This document shows positions 1 to 5,900 of a stretch of 6,488 nucleotides of DNA, piece after piece; the stretch's first letter is position 1, and each line of letters begins with the position of its first letter. Position numbers and translations under genes: made by a program. The notes under the pieces were generated by a model, which was not told the origin of the DNA, searched no databases, and saw only the letters and a program-made list of their open reading frames with translations. The stretch covers positions 1-6,488 of the forward strand of contig JAADEN010000061.1 in NCBI GenBank assembly GCA_013153375.1. Reading direction: 5' to 3'. This DNA comes from Chloroflexota bacterium (GTDB lineage: Bacteria; Chloroflexota; Anaerolineae; Anaerolineales; DRMV01).

Positions 1-36
1 GAGGGCCGCGTGGCCGACCCCCGGCGCTATGTGTAG
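1..36 (+). CDS. leuC: 3-isopropylmalate dehydratase large subunit (LeuC), C-terminal end only
   Basis: Frame 1 reads EGRVADPRRYV and then a TAG stop. LeuC and homoaconitase large subunits typically end in a short tail of the form G-(R/H/K)-(I/V/L)-x-D-(P/V)-R-x-(L/Y/F), and this peptide fits that. The next metabolic genes downstream are leuD and leuB, which is the usual leuC-leuD-leuB order. LeuC carries the 4Fe-4S cluster and pairs with LeuD to interconvert 2- and 3-isopropylmalate. Only eleven residues are visible, so the call rests on the tail motif plus context. Another protein ending is possible. Confidence 0.6.
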   Translation, partial: EGRVADPRRYV

Positions 37-55
37 CCCGCGTGGGGTTGGACTT

Positions 56-125
56 GAAACCACGGAGGAACACGGATACACACGGAAGAAGAAACCGCGG
101 ATACACGCGGGTGAACGCGGATAGG
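56..125. repeat. Diverged 35-bp tandem repeat made of 10-bp-spaced CRCGG motifs
   Basis: Two adjacent 35-bp units (56-90 and 91-125) each begin with GAAAC and carry three CRCGG motifs at exact 10-bp spacing. The motifs start at 61, 71 and 81 (all CACGG) and at 96, 106 and 116 (all CGCGG). By hand alignment 22 of 35 positions agree, and the A-to-G change in the motif is consistent across all three copies of the second unit. No ORF or RNA gene fits here. It looks like a short intergenic repeat of the type scattered through many environmental bacterial genomes. Copy number elsewhere cannot be seen from this window. Confidence 0.7.
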
Positions 126-138
126 CATGGAGGGAATA

Positions 139-166
139 CTACCGGCTGACGGCTACCGGCCAACGG
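139..166. repeat. 14-bp tandem repeat, two copies
   Basis: CTACCGGCTGACGG (139-152) is followed directly by CTACCGGCCAACGG (153-166), with 12 of 14 positions identical, and CTGG then starts a partial third copy. It lies between the 35-bp repeats and the stem-loop, so the three together may form one composite intergenic repeat element. No coding role is apparent. Confidence 0.6.
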
Positions 167-168
167 CT

Positions 169-189
169 GGGCGCAGCACCGCTGCGCCC
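169..189 (+). other. Strong stem-loop in the leuC-vapB gap
   Basis: GGGCGCAGC (169-177) pairs perfectly with GCTGCGCCC (181-189) around an ACC loop, giving a 9-bp GC-rich stem. No T-run follows on either strand, so it is not a standard intrinsic terminator. It could still slow or attenuate transcription coming from leuC, stabilise the 3' end of the leuC message, or simply be the palindromic part of a dispersed intergenic repeat. It ends 15 bases before the -35 box of the TA promoter. Confidence 0.55.
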
Positions 190-204
190 CTACACCGGCT
201 CTCT

Positions 205-233
205 TTGACACTTCGGCGGGTTTCTGATAGACT
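205..233 (+). promoter_or_regulatory. Sigma70-type promoter of vapBC
   Basis: A perfect TTGACA -35 box (205-210) is separated by 17 bases from a TAGACT -10 box (228-233), four of six matching TATAAT. The -10 is preceded by TGA (225-227), which makes an extended TGn -10. Transcription would begin near 240, about 34 bases before the vapB start codon. The -10 box lies within the first palindrome of the operator, so bound repressor would block polymerase. It is the best promoter sequence in the window and probably also feeds leuD and leuB. Confidence 0.75.
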
Positions 234-253
234 GGTCTATAGACCGGTCTATC
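226..253. promoter_or_regulatory. Operator: two tandem 12-bp palindromes over the vapBC -10 and start site
   Basis: TAGACTGGTCTA (228-239) is followed immediately by TAGACCGGTCTA (240-251). The second is a perfect palindrome and the first has one asymmetric pair. Together with flanking GA and TC they make a 28-bp palindrome with a single mismatched pair (233/246). TA modules normally repress their own promoter through antitoxin-toxin complexes bound to such repeats, so VapB-VapC binding is the simplest reading. The GACYGGTC core also resembles operators known for some TetR-family repressors, so an unlinked regulator is an alternative. Confidence 0.72.
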
Positions 254-261
254 CCAACTGC

Positions 262-267
262 AGGAGG
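262..267 (+). promoter_or_regulatory. Shine-Dalgarno of vapB
   Basis: AGGAGG ends 6 bases before the ATG at 274. It fixes the vapB start there, although the frame is open from an earlier ATG at 127. The earlier start would place the promoter and operator inside the coding sequence. Confidence 0.85.
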
Positions 268-273
268 TATCGC

Positions 274-531
274 ATGGACGCTCAAACCCTGCCCACCGTG
301 GGCGCGTACGAGGCCAAGACCCACTTCAGCCAACTTCTGGACCGCGTGGCCCGCGGGGAGCGCGTCGTCATCACCCGCCGCGGCGTGCCCGTGGCCGTGC
401 TCGTGCCCTACCGGACCCGCTCCCAGGAAGAGATCGCCGCGGCCATCGAGGCCATTCGGGCCTTCCAGAAGGGTCACTCCTTGGGCGACGACCTGACCAT
501 TCGCGACCTCATCGAGGAGGGGCGCTTATGA
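274..531 (+). CDS. vapB: VapB antitoxin, Phd/YefM family
   Basis: An 85-residue antitoxin of the Phd/YefM fold. It should neutralise the PIN toxin encoded next and, as a dimer, bind the operator just upstream to repress its own promoter. Residues 8-45 form the recognisable DNA-binding and dimerisation domain: TVGAYEAKTHFSQLLDRV, then RGERVVITRRGVPVAVLVP, including the family's A-K-x-x-F-S-x-L-L helix and I-T-R-x-G-x-P hairpin. The charged C-terminal part (about 63-85, ending TIRDLIEEGRL) is the usual toxin-wrapping segment, expected to be disordered without toxin. The start is set by an ideal ribosome site. Its stop overlaps the vapC start as ATGA, so the pair is translationally coupled. Base composition is less GC-rich than the leu genes, consistent with acquisition as a cassette. 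The family call is secure; the operator partner is inferred. Confidence 0.9.
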   Translation: MDAQTLPTVGAYEAKTHFSQLLDRVARGERVVITRRGVPVAVLVPYRTRSQEEIAAAIEAIRAFQKGHSLGDDLTIRDLIEEGRL

Positions 532-962
532 GGCCCGGAGCGTTCGTCCTGGACGCCTCGGTGGCCCTGGCCTGGGCGTTCCGCAACGAGGACAATCCGT
601 ATGTAGCCCGTGTATTGCGGTCCCTGAAGATGGCTTGGGCCTGGGTGCCCACGATTTGGCCCCTGGAAGTCGCCAACGGCCTGCTGGTGGCCGAGCGCCG
701 CCAACGCCTTCAGCCCGGCGAAGCCGAGGATTTTCTGCAGTACCTCGCGCACTTGCCCATCGAGGTGATCTACGGCCCAGAAACTACTGTCGGACAAGAA
801 ATCCTCCCCCTGGCCCGGGAGACGGGCCTTTCGGTGTACGATGCGTCGTACCTGCATCTGGCTCTGCAGCGCGGCGTCCCCTTGGCCACGCAGGACCGCC
901 GCTTGCGGCAGGCCGCGCAGGCCCGCGGCATCTGGTTCGACCCCACTTCGTCCCCCGCATAG
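528..962 (+). CDS. vapC: VapC toxin, PIN-domain ribonuclease
   Basis: A 144-residue PIN-domain endoribonuclease. VapC toxins are Mg/Mn-dependent RNases that cut tRNA or rRNA and stop growth when the labile antitoxin is lost; the target here cannot be predicted. The four acidic active-site residues are all present: D9 in FVLDASVALAW, E47 in PLEVAN, D105 in VYDASYLHLA and D123 in ATQDRRL. The toxin therefore looks intact and of normal family length. The ATG overlaps the vapB stop by 4 bases (ATGA), and the Shine-Dalgarno for this gene (GAGGAGG) lies inside the vapB end. The stop codon overlaps the leuD ribosome site. Hand-counted GC is 36 of 60 in both 601-660 and 781-840, against 47 of 60 in leuB at 2341-2400, which supports a foreign origin. 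Confidence 0.92.
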   Translation: MRPGAFVLDASVALAWAFRNEDNPYVARVLRSLKMAWAWVPTIWPLEVANGLLVAERRQRLQPGEAEDFLQYLAHLPIEVIYGPETTVGQEILPLARETGLSVYDASYLHLALQRGVPLATQDRRLRQAAQARGIWFDPTSSPA

Positions 963-965
963 GAG
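961..965 (+). promoter_or_regulatory. Shine-Dalgarno of leuD, overlapping the vapC stop
   Basis: AGGAG shares its first two bases with the TAG stop of vapC. It lies directly against the ATG at 966 but 6 bases before the ATG at 972, so 972 is the better leuD start. The overlap means ribosomes ending vapC arrive at the leuD start, which suggests translational coupling. Confidence 0.75.
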
Positions 966-971
966 ATGGTC

Positions 972-1562
972 ATGCAACCCTTCGTTCGTCTCACCAGTCC
1001 CGTCGTCCCCCTGCCGCGCGCGGATGTGAACACCGACGACATCATCCCCGCGCAGTATCTCAAGAGCACCGACAAGGCCGGCCTGGCCCAGGGCCTGTTC
1101 GCGCGCTGGCGCTACCGGCCCGACGGCTCGCCCGACCCCGCGTTTCCCCTCAACGACCCGCGCTACGCGGGCGCGCGCATCCTGCTCACGGGGCCCAACT
1201 TCGGCAGCGGCTCGTCGCGCGAGCACGCGGTCTGGGCCCTGACCCAGTGGGGCTTCCGCGCGGTCCTGGCCCCCTCCTTCGCGGACATCTTCTACAACAA
1301 CGCGGTGCAGAACGGCCTGCTTCCGGCGCGGCTGGCCCCCGAGCACATCCAAACCCTTTTTGCCTGGGTGGACGCCCATCCGGGCGCGGCCGTGACCGTG
1401 GACCTGGAGGCCCAGGAGGTGCGTTTGCCCACGGGCGAGGTGTTCGCGTTCGACATCGACCCCTTCGCCCGCACCCGGCTCCTGGAAGGGTTGGACGAAC
1501 TGGACTACCTGCTGCGGCACCTGCCGCAGATCGAGGCGTACGAGAAGAAGTGGGGGAAGTGA
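972..1562 (+). CDS. leuD: 3-isopropylmalate dehydratase small subunit (LeuD)
   Basis: A 196-residue swivel-domain subunit of isopropylmalate isomerase, which with LeuC converts 2-isopropylmalate to 3-isopropylmalate in the cytoplasm (leucine pathway). Signature stretches are NTDDIIPAQYLK (20-31) near the N-terminus and GPNFGSGSSREHA (74-86), the substrate-recognition and phosphate-binding-like loop of aconitase small subunits. Length matches stand-alone bacterial LeuD. The acidic and aromatic tail (LPQIEAYEKKWGK) is typical of the fuller bacterial type. An in-frame ATG at 966 would add two residues but has no spacing to its ribosome site. The unusual point is position: two TA genes separate it from its partner subunit leuC, so the two subunits could be made from different promoters. 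leuB begins 2 bases after its stop. Confidence 0.95.
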   Translation: MQPFVRLTSPVVPLPRADVNTDDIIPAQYLKSTDKAGLAQGLFARWRYRPDGSPDPAFPLNDPRYAGARILLTGPNFGSGSSREHAVWALTQWGFRAVLAPSFADIFYNNAVQNGLLPARLAPEHIQTLFAWVDAHPGAAVTVDLEAQEVRLPTGEVFAFDIDPFARTRLLEGLDELDYLLRHLPQIEAYEKKWGK

Positions 1563-1564
1563 AT

Positions 1565-2653
<1,089 letters not shown>

Positions 2654-2676
2654 GACGGCCCCTGCCCGCGGCGGGC

Positions 2677-2685
2677 TGGTACAAT
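2677..2685 (+). promoter_or_regulatory. Extended -10 promoter before the SRAP gene
   Basis: TGGTACAAT gives a TGn extension plus a TACAAT -10 hexamer (2680-2685), five of six matching TATAAT, standing out in a GC-rich gap of 77 bases. There is no convincing -35 box 17 bases upstream (GGCCCC), so it would rely on the extended -10. Start would fall near 2692, inside a small GGTAG-CGC-CTACC inverted repeat (2686-2698). It would drive the SRAP, GH36 and holB genes. Confidence 0.55.
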
Positions 2686-2730
2686 GGTAGCGCCTACCGC
2701 GACCCCGCGCGTGGGCAGGAGCGTTGGCCC

Positions 2731-3441
2731 ATGTGCACTCGCATTTCCCTCACCCTGGACGCTGCGGCCCTCCAGGCCGCGTTCCCCGACTTTGCCATCC
2801 CCGACGGGTGGCGGCCGCGCTACAACATCGCGCCCGGCGGGCCGGTGCTGGTGGTGCCCAACACCGCGCCGCCGCAAGCCACTTTCTTTTTGTGGGGACT
2901 GATTCCCTCGTGGGCCCGGCCTGATGCCCGAGGACGCTTCCGCCAGTTCGTCAACGCCCGCGCGGAGACCGCAGGCCAAAAGCCCGCGTTTCGGGCCGCG
3001 CTGCGCCGCCGCCGTTGCCTGGTGTTGGCCGATGGCTTTTACGAATGGCACGGCCCCAAAGGGCGTCGTCAGCCCTGGCGCTTCACCCTGCGCGACGGCC
3101 GCCCCTTCGCGCTGGCCGGCATCTGGGAGCGTCACTGGACCTCCGACGGCTCGGAACTGCTCACCTGCGCGGTGCTGACCACCGAGGCCAACCCCCTGGT
3201 GGCGCGGGTGCATCATCGCATGCCCGTCATCGTGCCGCCCGAAGCCTACGACCTGTGGCTGCGCTCGGACGAGGTGCCGCCCGACCAACTCGCGCCTTTG
3301 TGGACGCCTTACCCCGCCGCGGAAATGCAGGGCTACCCCGTGCACCCGCGGGTGAACAACCCCCGTTACGACCAGCCCGATGCGGTGCAGCCCTGGACGC
3401 CGCCCCAGGGCCTGAGCCTGCCTTTGGAGGACGCGGCATGA
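2731..3441 (+). CDS. SRAP/HMCES (YedK-like) abasic-site processing protein
   Basis: A 236-residue SOS-response-associated peptidase (SRAP) protein of the HMCES/YedK family. These bind abasic sites in single-stranded DNA and form a thiazolidine crosslink through Cys2 after removal of Met1, shielding the lesion during replication. All key residues are visible: C2 (MCTR), N32 in PRYNIAPG, the W55-G-L-I-P-S-W segment, the N75-A-R-A-E-T motif, E105 in GFYEW, and H161 in VHHRMP. Length is typical. Cys2 is followed by Thr where MCGR is the common form; this is probably harmless. The ATG is chosen because the family requires Met-Cys at the start, and AGGAG (2717-2721) lies 9 bases upstream. The stop overlaps the next gene as ATGA. 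Its companion in the unit, holB, is also a replication gene, which fits a DNA-maintenance role. Confidence 0.94.
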   Translation: MCTRISLTLDAAALQAAFPDFAIPDGWRPRYNIAPGGPVLVVPNTAPPQATFFLWGLIPSWARPDARGRFRQFVNARAETAGQKPAFRAALRRRRCLVLADGFYEWHGPKGRRQPWRFTLRDGRPFALAGIWERHWTSDGSELLTCAVLTTEANPLVARVHHRMPVIVPPEAYDLWLRSDEVPPDQLAPLWTPYPAAEMQGYPVHPRVNNPRYDQPDAVQPWTPPQGLSLPLEDAA

Positions 3442-5900
3442 GCACGGCCGGGCCGGTGCAGGTGCTGCTCGACACCCCAACCTGGCAGGTCTTCGCGCAG
3501 CCGTGGCCGGTGCGCGACGGCCCCGAGCGTTGGGCCTGGGGCGTGGCCGCCCGCGACTGGCCGGGTTTGCTGCTCGAGGGCATCGAATCGGGCCTGGCCT
3601 ATTTTCGGACCGCGCGCGGCGGGCGTCCGTGGTTCACGACATTGCCGGCGCGCTCGCGGGTAATGCGTATAGCCAATGATGAAGCGTGGGTGGATGGGAC
3701 GCCCAACATCCACGGTCTGATGCTGACCTGGGAAATGCGGATCTCGCCCGTGGGGCCGTTGATGTGGCGTTTACATGTGACGCATCAGGGCCAGCATCCC
3801 GTCTGGCTGCACCGGTGGACTTTGCTCCGCGTGGGGCCCGCGCAGCCTTTGCGGCGGGGCATCTTCGGACGCTTCGCGGGCGCGGTGTCCAACTTCAGCC
3901 GCCGCGTGCACGCGCCCGAAATGGAACATCCCGGCGCGTTGCGGCTGCACGCGGCGCCGGCCGCGCTGGCCTTCTACGCGCACGCGTGGGCTTCGTGGGG
4001 CCAGTCGCGCGTGTACTTCGACCAACCCGCCCGGCCTCAAGCCCGTTTCCTCCTCGACCGGGTGCTGCCGCCGCGCCACGACCCGGCCGCCCCCCGACCC
4101 CGCGGCCCCAACCGCTTCTACAGCGACCTGTTCGGCATCCTGGCCGATCGGGAGCATCGTCGGGGGCTGCTGCTGGGCTTTGCCGGGCAACGAGAGTTTT
4201 TCGGCGGCCTGCAAGTGCGTCTCGATCGCCTGCAACCCCACGCGCATTTGCTGGCCCTGGGCGACCGGGTGCTGCTCGAACCCGGCGACCAAGCGGTCAC
4301 CGATTGGGCCGTGCTGTGGGCCTTCGACCTGGACGACCCCGAGGGCCTGGCGGCCTATGTCCGGGCCACGGCCCAGATTCTGGACCTGCCCGCGCCGCGC
4401 GCCACGCCGCCCACGGGCTGGCTGTCGTGGTACGAGTATTTCCGCGAGGTGACCGCAGCCCAGGTGCGGGCCAACGCGGACGCGGCTCGCGACCTGGCCG
4501 CGCAGGGCGTGCGCCTGCAGGTGATGCAGGTGGACGATGGCTATGCGGCCGTGCCCGCGATGTGGGAGCCTCCCTTGCGGGAGGGCTTTGGGAGCACTTT
4601 GGCGACGCTGGCTGCGGATTTGCGCGCCCGCGGCTTCCAGCCCGGCGTATGGCAGGCGCCTTTCATCGCCCATCGCGCCGCGGCGCGGCGGCTGAAGCCC
4701 ATGCTGCGCCGCCGCGGTCTGGGGCCCGCGTTCGCGGGTTGGGTGTGGAACACCCTGACCTTCGGCCTCGACCCCTCGCATCCCGCGGCCCGCGAACGCG
4801 CGATAGACATGGCCCGGGACGCCGCACGGCAGGGCTTCACCTACCTCAAGTTGGATTTTCTGTACGCGGGCGCGTTGCCCGGCTCGCGCCGCGATCCCAA
4901 ACGCTCCCGGGCCGCGGCCCTCTACGCCGCGCTGCGGGACATGCTGCGCGCTTTCCGGGAGGAAGCCGGGCCCGAGGCCACGGTCCTGCTGTGCGGCGTG
5001 CCCCTGGGCACCGCGCTGGGCCTGGCCGACGCGGTGCGCATCGGCCCGGATGTGGATCCTCACTGGCAAATGCCCCACCCGCTGCCCGCGGTGCGTCGGC
5101 ATCCCGATGTGCCCGGCCTGGGCCGCGCGCTGCGGGCGGTGCTGCTGCGCGCGTTTCTGCATCGGGGCTGGTGGCTCAACGACCCCGACCCGCTGCTGCC
5201 CACCGCGGCGGGGCTGACCCCCGCGGAGCAGGAGACCTGGCACACGGTGGTCGGCATGTTGGGCGGCCCCTGGTTCGTGTCCGCGGATTTGACCCGCCTC
5301 ACGCCCGAGGCGCGGGCCCGGCTGAAGCGGGTGTTCCCGCCCTTGCAGGGCCGCTTTTGGGTGGTGGACCTGTGGGACGCGGACCCGCCGCGGCGCATAC
5401 GGCTGGATCTGGACGGCCCTTTGGGGCCGTGGCAGGTGGTGGCCGTGCTGAACTGGACGGACGCGCCCGCGCGCGTCACCGTGCGCCCCGAGGATTACGG
5501 CCTGGACCCTGAGGCCGTGTACTGGGTGCGGCCCTTCTGGAAGGAGGACGCGCCTTTTCGCCGCGCCGCGCAGGCCGCGTGGGAGGTGACTTTGCCGCCG
5601 CACGGGGTGGGGGTGTGGGCCGTGCATCCCGAGCGGCCCGCGCCGCAGTTCGTGGGCAGCGATTTGCACCTCGGCCAGGGCGCGGAAGTGCGCGACTGGC
5701 GCGTCGCCCCCGACGGGGTGGCCTTCACGCTGGACCTGCCCGGCCCGCGGCAGGGCCGCGTGTGGCTGACCCTGCCCGCGGCCCCGCGCACGGTGCAGGT
5801 CAACGGCGCGGCCGCGGCCTGGCACGGCGCAGACGCGTCCAACCTGTACGCGCTGGAAGTGGCCTTCCACGACCGGGCCCAGGTGGAGGTGACATGGTAG
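3438..5900 (+). CDS. Glycoside hydrolase family 36 protein, alpha-galactosidase-like
   Basis: An 820-residue GH36 (melibiase clan) enzyme, expected to hydrolyse terminal alpha-galactosides with retention. An N-terminal beta-supersandwich (about 1-320) leads into the TIM barrel, with GWLSWYEYF (around 329-335) and QVDDGY (D366, D367). The nucleophile is D473 in YLKLDF and the acid/base is most likely D538 in RIGPDVDPHW, 65 residues later. NDPD (581-584) is another family hallmark. A C-terminal beta domain reaches about residue 730, followed by a roughly 90-residue tail of beta-rich appearance that I cannot assign. No signal peptide is seen, so it is cytoplasmic and would act on imported oligosaccharides or glycolipid-type substrates. 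GGAGG (3426-3430) lies 7 bases before the ATG, which overlaps the SRAP stop. The stretch around 3660-3790 is less GC-rich than the rest. Exact substrate is uncertain: alpha-N-acetylgalactosaminidase or raffinose-synthase-like activity is possible. Confidence 0.88.
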   Translation: MSTAGPVQVLLDTPTWQVFAQPWPVRDGPERWAWGVAARDWPGLLLEGIESGLAYFRTARGGRPWFTTLPARSRVMRIANDEAWVDGTPNIHGLMLTWEMRISPVGPLMWRLHVTHQGQHPVWLHRWTLLRVGPAQPLRRGIFGRFAGAVSNFSRRVHAPEMEHPGALRLHAAPAALAFYAHAWASWGQSRVYFDQPARPQARFLLDRVLPPRHDPAAPRPRGPNRFYSDLFGILADREHRRGLLLGFAGQREFFGGLQVRLDRLQPHAHLLALGDRVLLEPGDQAVTDWAVLWAFDLDDPEGLAAYVRATAQILDLPAPRATPPTGWLSWYEYFREVTAAQVRANADAARDLAAQGVRLQVMQVDDGYAAVPAMWEPPLREGFGSTLATLAADLRARGFQPGVWQAPFIAHRAAARRLKPMLRRRGLGPAFAGWVWNTLTFGLDPSHPAARERAIDMARDAARQGFTYLKLDFLYAGALPGSRRDPKRSRAAALYAALRDMLRAFREEAGPEATVLLCGVPLGTALGLADAVRIGPDVDPHWQMPHPLPAVRRHPDVPGLGRALRAVLLRAFLHRGWWLNDPDPLLPTAAGLTPAEQETWHTVVGMLGGPWFVSADLTRLTPEARARLKRVFPPLQGRFWVVDLWDADPPRRIRLDLDGPLGPWQVVAVLNWTDAPARVTVRPEDYGLDPEAVYWVRPFWKEDAPFRRAAQAAWEVTLPPHGVGVWAVHPERPAPQFVGSDLHLGQGAEVRDWRVAPDGVAFTLDLPGPRQGRVWLTLPAAPRTVQVNGAAAAWHGADASNLYALEVAFHDRAQVEVTW
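5885..5892 (+). promoter_or_regulatory. Shine-Dalgarno of holB inside the GH36 gene
   Basis: GGAGGTGA is an 8-base match to the 16S rRNA tail, placed within the last codons of the GH36 gene and just before the ATG at 5894. It supports that start and translation coupled to the gene upstream. Confidence 0.75.

Noticed and set aside
56..125. Short CRISPR array, suggested by two GAAAC-led repeats
   Set aside because: The units are directly adjacent with no spacers, diverged from each other, and no cas gene is present.
127..273. Open frame extending vapB upstream to an ATG at 127 (134-residue version)
   Set aside because: The extension runs through the repeats, hairpin, promoter and operator, has no family similarity, and the ideal AGGAGG sits before the ATG at 274.
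635..1564. Open frame continuous with leuB starting at 635
   Set aside because: It overlaps vapC and leuD in another frame and its peptide is Arg/Pro/Gly-rich shadow sequence. LeuB proper begins with the MHAHIVLLPGDGIGPE segment at 1565.
2664..2676. GCCCGC-G-GCGGGC palindrome after leuB as a terminator
   Set aside because: A folded hairpin would have only about 4 pairs with a usable loop and no T-run follows, so it cannot be supported as an intrinsic terminator.
3655..3790. Local GC dip in the GH36 gene as a possible insertion
   Set aside because: The reading frame is continuous and the encoded strands fit the N-terminal beta domain. The dip is mild and could be chance.
3771..5870. Long minus-strand open frame (699 codons) opposite the GH36 gene
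   Set aside because: Stops are rare in GC-rich antisense frames. The peptide is His/Gln/Arg/Gly-rich with no motifs, while the + strand holds a complete GH36 enzyme.
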